Source of the DNA: Flectonema sp. DT1601
Taxonomy: Eukaryota; Euglenozoa; Diplonemea; Diplonemida; Diplonemidae
Reading direction: 5' to 3'
DNA: 64,000 nucleotides
Assembly: GCA_964019425.1 (NCBI GenBank)
Contig: OZ025783.1
Coordinates: forward strand, 1,240,001-1,304,000
Part shown: positions 42,585-54,291 of the stretch, piece by piece
Layout of the letters: each line of letters starts with the position of its first letter
Numbering within the stretch: position 1 is the stretch's first letter
Translations under genes and position numbers: made by a program
Notes under the pieces: generated by a model
What the model was told of the DNA's origin: nothing
Database searches by the model: none
Seen by the model: only the letters and a program-made list of their open reading frames with translations

Positions 42585-44495
42585 ATGAATCGGTATATCA
42601 CTTTGTTGATATTTTTGATTAATCTTCAAAGTGGACTTTGTCAACAAGAGGCTGGATTCTTTTGGAATCCCAACGGAGATGGAGGAATGACTGCTGAAGA
42701 CCTGCTTTGCGCAGACCCGCAAGATCCATCTAAAGTATTAGTAGCTACAGGAAAGCTTTGTGATGTACCATTGACGACTAAAACAGATTGTAACAATAAA
42801 GCAATTCAGATGGCGAGGTTCTTTTCTCAAGCCATTTACAAACTTTCGGAAGGTCCTGTTGAGATTCCTTCAAACGTTTCTATAAATTATCCAAAGGGAT
42901 GTTGGATTCGCCTTGCAGGACCTAACCTTGATCTGAATCAAACAAGAGTAACAGTCACTACGTCTATTGAAATTCCAGAGGTCGAAGACGAGAAAGCGAT
43001 TGATGCAATAACTACAGCAACTGGTGCGACAGCAGCCCTGGCATCAATTGCGAGTGGATCACTGCTGAGTGGAGGTCAAGGAGCTAAATTAAAAAATTTC
43101 ATAAAACTGACGAGTTGTCCTCCAGACACCGACTCTCAAGATATGGACTTTTTAGATTCACCGACTGGCCTTGGAAGAAGAACCAAAGGAAGTCTGGCAA
43201 ATCACAACGTCATGGAGAGACGTCGACAAATGATGTTGGGGAACATAGCTACGGTTAGTGGGATCCTACTGTGTCATATTTTATTAGTCTGCGTCTGTTA
43301 TGCTTATAAAAGAATTCTTTCAAAACCTGCGACTTTCGAGAAGTGTCTTGCGATTGTCAGGTTTCCGTCTTTTTCAATTTTCCCTTTTTTGATATTATTT
43401 CAACCGATCACGACTCCAGCATTCACTCTCCTATACCACGAACACACATTGTTGGATGTTGTCATTTGCACATTTGCATTTGTTTTTGTCGGATTCATTA
43501 CCTATTTGATGCTAAGATCTACCAGAGACGATGTCTTTCCTTGTGATCTGGAGCAAGATTTAACTAGTAGACCCTGGAGATTGTGGTTCTTTGGAGAGTT
43601 CAGTTGGAATTCCAAAGACGTCGATTCCGACAGATACGAAAGGAGGTTTTCATTAATATTCAAAGATTTCACTGCGACATATAAAAATTTCATAGTGATT
43701 GACATCGTGGTGTTGTTTGTAATTAGTATGGTCTCCGGTTTAATTCCGACGACGAAATTACAATGTGCCGGTCAGGCAATCGTAATGACCTTATCTGAAA
43801 TCGTTTTTTTAGCAATTATATGGAAAATCCAACCGTTTTTAGCTCCGTTTAATCACTATCACTTAGTTGCAGTCACTGTTCTTCAGGTTCTTGGACTGCT
43901 ATGCGCGCTTGGTGCTATTTTGGAACTCCATAAACAGTTTGCTGCTGCCAGCCGAGTACTGTTATTGGCTAGCACTGCTTTTATAACACTTAAATGTTTG
44001 TTTGATATTTTAGTGTGGTTGTACAATAGATTCACAGCATGGAGGGGGAGAAGACGTGCAAAGAAATCTGCACAAAACATGTCCATAAGTGAACCAACCA
44101 GCATCACTACTCCACTAGGAGATGATAGAAAAGTGTGTGAGTCGACCTACTCAAATGATGATAGTCCTGTTGGTGACTTTTCAGGGATTTTGAGTCCGAA
44201 GAACAATCCTTTTAACGCCCAGTTCTCTGATGATGGTGGCGCTACCCCTCTCGTACATGTAATGACACCACCAGCTGTTTCACCAAGGGTGTCTGTTAAC
44301 TATAACAGGAGCTTTGGTCTTCCCACAGCTATAAATTCCCGTCGGGATACTCCAAAACGTCCTCCATCGGGATTTCGAGCTGAACGACCTCGCAGAGAAT
44401 CTCTTGCTTCAGTTCGGGTTGATCGTCCTCGTCGAGAGTCGACAGCGAGAATCGATCTTGACGTTCAATTGCTTCTTCAATCAGCAAATGTTTAA
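42585..44495 (+). CDS. Polytopic membrane protein with signal peptide
   Basis: A 636-aa protein. Residues 1-19 are a likely signal peptide (RYITLLIFLINLQSGLC). A Cys-containing lumenal/extracellular part follows to about residue 215, with candidate N-glycosylation sites (NVS, NQT). Six or seven hydrophobic helices are visible between about 219 and 485: IATVSGILLCHILLVCVCYA, FSIFPFLILF, LLDVVICTFAFVFVGFITYL, FIVIDIVVLFVISMVSGLI, IVMTLSEIVFLAIIW, LVAVTVLQVLGLLCALGAIL and VLLLASTAFITLKCLFDIL. The tail (about 150 aa) is basic and Ser/Pro-rich with the repeat RPRRES. The layout resembles TRP-like or receptor-type seven-helix proteins, but I cannot assign it. The acceptor ends at 42560, 24 nt before the ATG. 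Confidence 0.8.
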   Translation: MNRYITLLIFLINLQSGLCQQEAGFFWNPNGDGGMTAEDLLCADPQDPSKVLVATGKLCDVPLTTKTDCNNKAIQMARFFSQAIYKLSEGPVEIPSNVSINYPKGCWIRLAGPNLDLNQTRVTVTTSIEIPEVEDEKAIDAITTATGATAALASIASGSLLSGGQGAKLKNFIKLTSCPPDTDSQDMDFLDSPTGLGRRTKGSLANHNVMERRRQMMLGNIATVSGILLCHILLVCVCYAYKRILSKPATFEKCLAIVRFPSFSIFPFLILFQPITTPAFTLLYHEHTLLDVVICTFAFVFVGFITYLMLRSTRDDVFPCDLEQDLTSRPWRLWFFGEFSWNSKDVDSDRYERRFSLIFKDFTATYKNFIVIDIVVLFVISMVSGLIPTTKLQCAGQAIVMTLSEIVFLAIIWKIQPFLAPFNHYHLVAVTVLQVLGLLCALGAILELHKQFAAASRVLLLASTAFITLKCLFDILVWLYNRFTAWRGRRRAKKSAQNMSISEPTSITTPLGDDRKVCESTYSNDDSPVGDFSGILSPKNNPFNAQFSDDGGATPLVHVMTPPAVSPRVSVNYNRSFGLPTAINSRRDTPKRPPSGFRAERPRRESLASVRVDRPRRESTARIDLDVQLLLQSANV

Positions 44496-45459
44496 GTGCT
44501 GTCTCATAAATAATGCTTTAATAAGGTATCGATGTATGTAACTAATAATCACTCGAGGTCATGATAAATTGATCACAGTGATGAGTTCTTGTTGTGTTCT
44601 TTTTCGAATCGAGCTCAAAGACTTAATCTCTTTGCCTGCTCCTCCTGAAAACCCTTTTTTTTTTAAAATTTTTTTCTTTTTTATATATTGAACGTCCCCA
44701 CCTTCTGATCTTTGCCACAGGATCGAGTATGTTTTAGGAGTTTGGTTAGTTATTTCTGTTTTAGAAAAAAAAAAAATAATAATTAAAAAATAATAATAAA
44801 ATTATCTTATCGGCGACATCGCTTTCTGAATCTCTTAACAGTAGTCAGCCACGGTGATAAAATTTAATTGCTCCTTTTATTCATTGCATTTTTTTCCTCT
44901 TTGTTAACTCAAAGTGGTAGCAAGCCAATGGAGCAGTGCATGTATGAGTATCATTGTTCTGCTGTTCGTTAAGGGAAGGAAGAAAAAAAATATATTTCTG
45001 CGAATCTTTTTTTTTTTTTTTTCCACCTTCCCTTCCGGTTTATTATTGTGATGGTTGACTGATCAACTTACATCAAATTTTTTTTTTAAAAATTTTCTTG
45101 CCTTTAAACAACACACAGATATCGTTAAGAGCTAACAAACTAAATCTAACGATGTCGTTCAGATGAACAACCTCTATGATGGCTTCTCTTTGAACAACTA
45201 TTAAGAAGGCCACCATGAGAGAGATTCTCCAGACTTTAGAAATACGTCAGTGAGATTAAGATCTCACTGACATGAGACGCAGCAAAATATTTTCCAACTA
45301 CAAATGGTGTTCTAAGGGTTTTTTACATGCCTGGGAAATACTTATCCAAGCAAATCAGGGCCACCATTAGCCTCTATAAAAAAAAAAAGAAAAGGAAAAA
45401 AAGAAAAAAAAAAAGAAATGTGTCCAATTGAACCATTTGTCGTTGTCAATTTGGATATT

Positions 45460-45495
<36 letters not shown>

Positions 45496-45868
45496 ATAAA
45501 GTCCACTTCACGTGTTGTAGGATGTTTTTTTTTTTTCCTCTCTCTCTTCCCTCTTTTTTTCATATTTTTAAATGTTCGGCTTATTCGAATCGTTCTATTT
45601 TTTTCTTTTTCTAAACGTAACTTGGCATATTAAAAAAATAAAAAAAATAAAAAAAACCGTTCTCCTTTTACACCTAATCTGCGAATACATTTAAGTATAA
45701 ATTTTTTGGTTATCGGCGGTACCTGGTACGCTTCACACCTCTTTTCTTTCCCTTTCTTACATCGTTTGACAACAATGTCGTCTCCCGTATTTGCGATTTT
45801 ATTTTTCTGTATAATGCTGCGTCCGTCGGAAGCGGCTGTGGAAAACGTCTTACTTATTGAAAAGACTT

Positions 45869-45899
<31 letters not shown>

Positions 45900-48280
45900 T
45901 CCTTTTTATAATTTATTATTAGCTAAAAAATACTAAAAAACGAAAAAAAAAACATTATCGTAAGAAAGCATATTTTTTTTTTTTTTTTTTTTTTTTGTAG
46001 TATTCGATATCATTTATAATTTTTATTTTTAATTTTATTATTATATCGGACCAATTCGTCCTTCGATCAGCCGTCGGAAATTGGTAACGTCTGACAGTAG
46101 GGAGGTAATTAGTATTTAATAGACCTGATGATGAAAAAAAAAAAAAAAAAAAAAAAAAAACAACCTAACAAACGTTAAGATTGGAAATAAATGAAAAAAA
46201 AACATCACCTGCGATTTACCCATTCCACTATAATCCTTTATTTTATATTATTAACAACCCTGTCGGGAGTGGTATCTGTCAGAAAAAAAAAAAAAAAAAA
46301 AAAACAGAAATGATAATTTGGTTAGACTGCATACGTGTCTACCTTTCTATTCGAAATTAGGTTCAATTCACTACCGAAGGTTTACTTTAAATGGGGGACT
46401 CGTTTTAACTTTTTTTTGCGACTTCGTGAACGTATCGTGTCAACAAGAAAAGCATGCGAATTGTTTATTAGATGTTATAGTGTTTTCGGATTTTACTCGA
46501 AAACCAGGTTCATATTTCATTCTGTAAACATATTGTGACACAAAGAGGTATAAAGTTCATTTCAGTATTTCGCAATGCTACTTGTTGCTGATTACACTGA
46601 TCTTTTTATATATATTTTTCTTTTCCGTCTCCCGTTGGGTTCTTCCATTTCCGTTTCCCCTCTTGCATTCGTTGTGAACATATTATCAAGTTGGCTACCT
46701 GACTACGGCTTGCAACCATCTATGAATTGTGATCTGGTCAACACGTCAGAAGTGGTTCTGTTTCAGCTAACACTACTGTGTTAGTTAGTTATATAGTTTT
46801 CTTCCCGAGGGAAGTACAGCATAGGTAAATACCCCCCGTGTAGTATGACACGATAGCCGTATTGGCATCCCGTACCTGTTAATTCAGAAGGCGGCTCACC
46901 GCTGTAATCATGTTTTATTTCATTTATTTTGCGATAACAGAAACAAAAAAAAAAAAAAAAAAAAAAGGATTCCTTGCGTTGCGATGACACTATTTGTCAC
47001 GCTTAATAATGTGAAATGAAAAAAAAAAATCAGGTTGACACCTAATTCTGTATAGAGATCAAAGAAACCCCTATTTCTTAGATTTGTTGTGTTTTTGTTG
47101 TATAAAACAAGTCAGAAAAAAAAAAAAAGGAAAACAAAAAATTCTTTTTGAAATTCGTTTCTATAAGCCATTCGTCCCCTCCCCTTACCTCAAAAAAAAA
47201 AGAAAAAAAGAAAAAAAAAAAAAAACAATTTGCCCTTTCTTAAAGATTAAATTACTACCACATTGCGAATAACTTCCATTTGATTCATCGTTTACAATTG
47301 ACATATTTCTATATATTTTGTGATGAGGAATATAGATTTATGCATTATACTATAAGGCTACAGTTAAGCATGTTTGTGTTGTATTTTTTCAAATAAAAAA
47401 CCCATCTCTCCCTTCATACTCTGCGAATTATGGTAACTTGATTTGTGAGCGGGCGGCATTCCTGTCATTTTTTTCCCCCTTTTTCCCCTTTCCCTTTCCC
47501 TTTCCCTTTTTTTTTTTTTTTATTCCCTCATTTCTAAAACACCAAATAAAATAATAAATTTGGACTCGGATTTTGTTCTTTTTTTGCATTCGAAAATGTA
47601 CTTAATCCCTCCTTATATCATTTCATCGCATTATCGTTGATGATAATGTTTATTTCTTAATACCTGTCCCTGGTTACACTTAGACCGCCGCCTGTCTCGT
47701 TATAAACGTTGCAGCGGGTGAACAAAAAATTCTCCGATAGCTTTATGTTTTTTGACGCGTTTGTCATTCTCTTATTGTTATTTTTAAAGTACTGATCCTG
47801 TGGCTTCCCACCCCATTCTAATCCTCACCTCTCTTCAACCTTATCCTTATGGATTATTTTTATTTATTTAATCATATTTTTTTAAGGTTTAGTTTTTTTC
47901 TTTTTTTTTTTCCCTAGTGATCCGGACAAGGTGGAAGCATATTGGTAGTAGATCTCTTGATCTAATATGCCCTGTGTCGAAACTAATAAAATAATCCTTC
48001 AGTTATCGGTTCAATCTAACTACTGCTAGTATTGGACATGACATTGAAGAGCTATCTAGTTCTCTTTCTGTTTCTCGTTGCATTCTCATCTTCTTAGCTA
48101 AGACGATACTTTCTTCACTGAAGAGGGTTTGGTGAGGGATGTGTAGTTCAAAAGAAAGATTTTTTTTTTAATTTCTTTTGACCCAAAACTATTGTGTCTT
48201 ACGATTATTAATGAATTATTTGCTGACTAACTTTTTTTATCGGTCCCTTTGCTGAGAAGGGCAAACGCGATGAGTAGGAC

Positions 48281-48455
48281 AGGCCTGACACCGCAGTGTC
48301 CCCCTTACTTCTCTGAAGAGGGCTGGGTAAGGGGCATGGTCCGAAGACAGATTTTTTAATTTTAGCCCGAAACCAACTATTATTTGTTTGTTGTCCTACG
48401 ACTTTTTTGCATTTGATTTCTTTGATTGACTGATAATTATTAATACTAACTATTT
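48281..48455 (+). repeat. Dispersed repeat family 3, copy b
   Basis: Shares cctgacaccgcagtgtcccc, gggtaaggggcatggtccga, tagcccgaaaccaac, tgttgtcctacga and ttgattgactgataattatt with 25676-25840 in the same order. A more diverged copy may precede it at 48090-48235. Confidence 0.75.
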
Positions 48456-48499
48456 TATCTAATAAACACTAACCTACCCGTCTCATCTGAGCATCCGTT

Positions 48500-48680
48500 T
48501 GATTATTTCTTACGGACTGGCGGGATTATCGTGTTGCCCAGTTTTTGTGCTTCTTTTTTAAAGATTTCGGTGAGCCCCTTGTGATATTAATGCTTGAGAC
48601 TAGAATGGCCGGTCTGTTCGGTCGGGTTTTTCCTTAATTTTTTTTTTTCTTTTTTTTCTTGTGATATGGCGGGATTTTTT
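48500..48680 (+). repeat. Dispersed repeat family 9, copy a
   Basis: Contains gtgttgcccagtttttgtgc, aaagatttcggtgagcccc, aatgcttgagactag and later cttgtgatatggcggg. The same series, diverged (gtgctgcccaattttt, aaagcttttcggtaaaccca, aatgctttggacaac), occurs at about 60960-61050. Confidence 0.5.
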
Positions 48681-48994
48681 TGACACTTGTGATTATTTCA
48701 TTAAAAAAATTGTATTTATTTTGTTCCAAAATCCCGTCTTCATTTTTTTTTTTTTTAAAAAAACTCGTTAATTCGAATCTCTGGGCAAGGCGATCAGCTG
48801 GGAGTCATCATTCGTAGAAACTACAAAAAAACAAAATCCCCCTCGCAGCCATCAGTTCTGAACTTTGTTAGCAATCTAACTAATCAATTAACCCTCAACC
48901 TTATTACTAACAATCATATTACAATGCACAAAGCATAATCAGCTTTCATATTCTTGATGAGAAAATGTTGTTGCTTATATTGTTTTTTTTTTTT

Positions 48995-49215
48995 TGTACC
49001 GACGTGATCGGCGAGGAAACTATTCAGAGATTCAGATGGAAAGCCTATATTTCTTCTGGTCATGATTTATTTCCCCAGTGCGACGGGATTCTCTCTGCGT
49101 TCAACGCAAAATACTACGCCAGACATGATCCCAACGCCGTACTCCACCTGTCGGCCGGAGCAGACGTGGTCAACCACGAGCAGTCCCGAATAGCATTGTA
49201 TTCGTGACTCAGGCC
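48995..49215 (+). repeat. Dispersed repeat family 5 copy with a GC-rich insert
   Basis: Starts with the family 5 signature (gtaccgacgtgatcgg, gaggaaactattcagag). It then passes into a GC-rich stretch at about 49064-49205 that has an open frame (QCDGILSAFNAKYYARHD, VLHLSAGADVVNHEQSRIAL) unlike the surrounding A/T-rich DNA. This may be a fragment of a coding transposon. No family is recognised. Confidence 0.45.
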
Positions 49216-51418
49216 GCGATAGCTGTAAGGATAATCTGAATGGATTTCTTTTTATATATTTCTCTCTCTTGGGTTTACACAGTCTTCCCAATTCGCTGTA
49301 GATTTATTATCGATTTCTTTTTTTTTTTTTTTTTTTGAGATCAATTCACCGTTTATGCAAAATTCAAAGTTTTTTTTAAAGAAAAAAACAAACAAACAAA
49401 CAGACAAACAAAAAAAAAAAAAACACAACCAATTAAAAAAAAATTTCACTTTTTTGTTATGTTCTTTTGGTACGGCAACAACAACTACAACAACAACGAA
49501 AAAAACAACCTCTCTTTACAAAGTCAGGAGATGAACACTAATTCAGATTAAGAGCCGTTTATTTATTTATGTTTAAATGTTATCTACTTCCCCTGTTCAG
49601 TGTTATTGTCCGCGATCAACATAATATAAATTGGCCTTTTCTATATTGTTTGATCGGAAGAAGTTAATCATCCTACTTAGTAAGTATAGATAAGATAAAT
49701 GTTATTTTTTTTTGTTATTTATTATTTTGCTTTGATTTGTTTTGTTTGAGGTTTTTGTCTGAAGCTTTTCTTGGGAGTTGAGCGAAAATTGTATGTCATT
49801 GCGTTCAAGATTAAGATGTGTTTGATACTTTTGTCAAAGCTCGACAGTCTTTCGCACTTAGAGTGAAATGAAGTTGAGTTTTTTGTCTGACTGTCGTTTC
49901 CCTCACACCCCTCGCCCTTAAGAATATCTCGATTCTGACAACACGGAAAAAGAGATGTGTATGCAGCTAAGTTAGAAACATTTATTATAATGTAAAGTCT
50001 CTCTACGTCAGACGCAGAGTGTTTACCTTTTCTAACATTACCTTTACTAACGTTTATTTTTAGTTAAGTCTGGTACAATACAGATATTTATTTCTTCATA
50101 AATAAATTTCAATTCCCCTTACCCTCAGTTTTCAAGCTGTAACGACCTGCAGGATGGGATGCTCAACCTGCAGTGCGTAAACAGCATTTCTTTCTCTGGT
50201 AGTTTATTTGAAGTATGCGATTTTGTGGACAGAATCCAGTTATGATGATTCATGTCTAATTTGTTGCTTGTTAACCCCCCTTGATTTATTTATCCAAGTC
50301 CCCTCTCCCTCAAATTACCCCCCTTGTGAAGTAATATTATTGCTCTAGGCTTATTGAACTAGCCTGGATGACATACTTAGTTGCTTTTTATGGATTTCTT
50401 TTTTTTTCCATGAAAAGTGAACGATTGCTACCTACGTGATACAATCCTCTCATTGAGTATGGCAACGAGCCTCATTGTAGGAGAAATTCATTAGACACAT
50501 CTGATTCACGTGTCCACAACTTTAGGTTGGGGCAGTTTTTGTTGTTGAATTCTGTGATGTGCTTTTTTGACATATAGTTTTCTCTCTCTCATGTGTTTTC
50601 GTTGGGATAATGTTTTGAATTCGAAAAAAAAAAAAAAATAAATAAAAAGACCGAAAACCCTGTTTATCCTCTTTGCTTCTTTCTCTTAAAAATGTGTAGG
50701 GAAAATTTTTTTTTTGATAGGAGAGTTTTTTTTCTGCGTTTCTCGCTGTGCTTCCCTTTTAATTATTGCTGTTGCGCTTTGGTGTCTAAATCGGCTAGGG
50801 GTATCATTTTAGCTTACTCCCAAAGCTTGCGCATTTTTTTTTTTTTTTTTTTTTTTGTAGTTAGTTCGCACCAGTCGGCAGTAATTTAAAAGCACGCAAT
50901 AAATTTTTTTTTAATTACTGAAAGTATTGCTGGAAGTTTCTTCTCTGAATCGCCACTTAGAACGCGATTTTTTTTTTTTTTTTTTTTTGCTTCTCTTATA
51001 CGCGACTACAGGCAGTTGGCTTTTTTCACGCCGACTCGGCTAGCAGTGTGCACAGTCAGTGGACATTTTTGATACTTTTGAACGCATGTTGGTTACCTTT
51101 TTGGTGTCTTCTCAATCAAGACAATTACAACACATGTTTGTACGACGTAGTTCAGTTGTTGGTCCTCCACTGTATTGTGATTATCATTTATTTTATACAT
51201 AATTTTTTTTTATGACCAGACATTTGTATATGTGTATTTTTTTTTTTTTTTTTTTTTTTTCCCTGTATCCGTGTTTGGAAGTTGAATCCGAACTGTATTG
51301 GACGTCTTTTTATCAGACAAAAAAAAAAAAAAAAAAAAAAGAAACAGAAAAAACTTGTACTGGTTGTACACACTTAACGAGCACATGATAGGTGTTTTTT
51401 TCCCCTCCGGTGATCGTT

Positions 51419-51535
51419 TTTATCGATACCAATTGTTGATTTCTTATATTGCAACCAGGTTTGGCCGAACCTTATTCTCGTTTTAGCCGGTTTCAAGTTG
51501 CTTTCCATTTAATATTAGTATCAAATTACCCTCTT
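51419..51535 (+). repeat. Dispersed repeat family 6, copy a
   Basis: About 115 bp (tttatcgataccaattgttg, ttatattgcaaccaggtttg, gttgctttccatttaatatt) is nearly identical to 63386-63500. Confidence 0.85.
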
Positions 51536-52176
51536 ATATTTTAATTTAGATCTAATCATTCGCTAGATCGGTTTTGTTTTTCTTCAAAAATTCAGACAAC
51601 CATGTCCATCACACTACTGAAATGGAGTCCTTGGAACTTACCGATGAAGGCCTTAGTTTTTTTTTTTTTATAAAATTATATAGGGCTCCATCTTATATAT
51701 AACAAAACCTTTGTATTCTACCACTTGCGCAATTTCTCACCGATTCGGTTCTGTGTTTTTATTTAATGATAATAGACAGTACGTTTTAAAAAAAAAATTA
51801 AAAAAATAATAATCCTGTGCTCATAATCGATGGGTTGATTTTTTTCCCCCCCTTTCTTTCTAACAAATTGCTTTAAAAAAAAAAAAAAAAACAAAAACAT
51901 ATTTTGTGGTTACTTCCTTGACAGATAGAGAATAGTCTGGTCAGTCTTGGTCAAGAGAAATCCTCCGAGAAAAAAAAGCTTATGTACTTCTTTTTTTTTT
52001 CTCGTGTGATCCCACACGTAATTATTATTGTTATTATTTTTTGTTGATTTTTTCCCCCCCCATAATTATACATAACATTACATCCAGGAAGAAATGATAA
52101 TCAGCACTATTTCTTTCGATTCCGCATATTCTTTTTTTTTTTTCCCTTTCAATTCTGAGTATCACCGATGACTGTT

Positions 52177-52250
52177 AGCCTCTGGGCAAGGTGGGAGCTG
52201 AAATTTGATTACTTCCAGTCGAAGCTATAAAACTACAATCTTCGCGATTG
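52177..52250 (+). repeat. Dispersed repeat family 4, copy b
   Basis: Contains gttagcctctgggcaaggtg and ggagctgaaatttg, then ttccagtcgaagct. Copies lie at about 48779-48850 and 61465-61530. Confidence 0.7.
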
Positions 52251-52336
52251 GGTACTTACTGATGCGGGCTATCCAGACCCCTCGTAGTCATCAGTTCTGT
52301 ATTTTGCTAACTGACTAACCAATGATCCGGAACAAG

Positions 52337-52372
<36 letters not shown>

Positions 52373-54118
52373 TGGGAAACTAAAAAAGATTAAAAATAAG
52401 TATAAAATAAATATTCACATTTATCTGTTCTGATGGCACGTTTTCTTTTAATATTTACGGTGCGTGCTTTTCAATTATTATTTTTTTTTTTTATTGGTAT
52501 GGTAAGGAAAAAAAAAAAAAAAAAATGATTAATTCAGATTATATCCATACAGTCATATGAATAATTAAATACTTTAAAAAAAAAAAAAAAAAAACGATAC
52601 GACTGTTAGGAGGTTGCAGAATCACTGTGAGCAGTTCTTTCCTTTTTCCTTTTTTTTTTTTCCCCTTTTCTTGTGATTGAGTCATAATCATCGATTCGAT
52701 CTTGATATATCAAAACATACGTTGTTACTTTATGTTTAATTATTATTATTATTATTTCACTCCTGTGCGTGATTACACAATTGAGATTTTTCTTTTTTTG
52801 GTACAGTTTTTTTTCCGTCACATCACTCTGGTCTTATTTGTATAGCTAATTTCTTCTTCTATCAAGGGTATTTTTTCCACACACGATACAACGAATATCG
52901 GGTGGAAAAAAAAAAAAAAAAAAAAAAATTAGTTCCTCAGAATGTGAGTGCGTTGAGACCAATCTTTCTCGTTGTGAATAATCACCCAAGTGAGTTGTCT
53001 TTTTTTTACAAGTAAATCTTTTTTTCTAATAATACAACATAACAGTCAGACATAGCCTTTGCCTTGTTATTGTTTTTTTTAAATCTTTTTATTTCATTAT
53101 TTTTATTGTTCTTTCTCGTCGCATCATCTTCTGCCCTGCTTTTTTTCTTTTTTTTTTCTTTCTCTTTTTGCACCGACAAAATGGGAGAAGAAACTATTCA
53201 GATTAAGAGCCGTTTATTTATTATGATCAAAAAAAAAAAAATGTTATCTATATTACGTCTGCGATCAACAAACTATAAAGGCTTATCTGAGCGGTTTTTT
53301 TTTTCACCCCCATTTATACTAATGATAAAAGATTGCATGGGAACTTATCGTGGCCATGACTGCGTGCAAAAAGGGATGAGTGTGACTCAGAAGTGTTCTT
53401 TCCTTCTTATTATTTTATTTTATTTTATTTTATTTTCATTCATAATTACATTATCGTTTGCGTCTTTTTCTTGAAGGCGATTTATTAACCTTCAAAACTA
53501 TTTAAGAGGAAAAAAAGAAAAAAAAAAAAAAAAAGAAGCATAGCTGAAATTAATCCAAGTAGGTCTTTATAAATATAATCAAACATTTCATCTCCCTTTG
53601 ACAATTAAGTAGCACTGTCGTCGTGTTGTTATTGTAATGTACGGAAGACGTCCTTGCATATCATTCCTGTATTTTTGATAAGCTGCAGCCCTCGCCCCTC
53701 CTTGTAGCGCTGGAAGGCCAGTGGTGGCTGCTGTCTGATTCTGATTCCCTTTTAGCTTATTACTCGGAAAAACAGAACAAAACAAAACCCATAGTTTGAT
53801 CACCGTACTCATGCGGATAAAATCGACTATTATTTTTATTTTATTTTTATTGTTTTTCTAATATGTGCAGGTGCTCGTTTGAAATTTATGCGCATTCTGG
53901 CAATGGGATGTTGTTGTGTTAGTGCTTTCGATTTTTTTTAAATAATTTTTTCACATTCTTTTTGGCAAAACGTCTCAATGATGTTGCTGTTTTTATTTTA
54001 TAACTTCTTTTCATCCATCGCAGGAGTCTCACAGTGAGCTCGGTACCTAAGGATACCTACCTGTGAGCTCGGCTTCATGTTTGGATGAAAAATATCACCC
54101 CCTTCTTTTATGTTCCTT

Positions 54119-54119
54119 T

Positions 54120-54150
<31 letters not shown>

Positions 54151-54153
54151 TTT
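54119..54153. repeat. TTTA microsatellite
   Basis: About eight to nine tandem copies of a tttat-type tetranucleotide, some 140 bp upstream of the next gene. Confidence 0.9.
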
Positions 54154-54291
54154 GTGTTTTCCTTCAAGCAAAAGGCTTCCTTTTTACTTCATCTGAATTA
54201 TACTTCAGGTTACTACGGTAATTCGTATAAGCAGTGTTTAGCGACCGTGATTTATTGTTACTATCTTTATTAAACAGATACTTCACAACAA

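Larger units (their letters stand above)
44496..54277. other. Long gene-poor region of homopolymers and dispersed repeats
   Basis: Nearly 10 kb without a convincing gene. It is filled with A or T runs of 10-45 bp (for example about 52337-52369) and degenerate modules that recur elsewhere: family 3 at 48281-48455, family 9 at about 48500-48680, family 4 at about 48779-48850 and 52177-52240, family 5 at about 48995, 49540 and 53165, and family 6 at 51419-51535. A TTTA microsatellite is at about 54119-54153. Small frames here are low-complexity (Phe- or Lys-runs) and are not reported as genes. One candidate, at about 45776-45936, starts with a signal-like peptide but collapses into poly-Lys. Confidence 0.6.

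Noticed and set aside
44496-54277. Many small Phe- or Lys-rich frames
   Set aside because: They are produced by poly(T) and poly(A) runs; none has domain character or convincing context.
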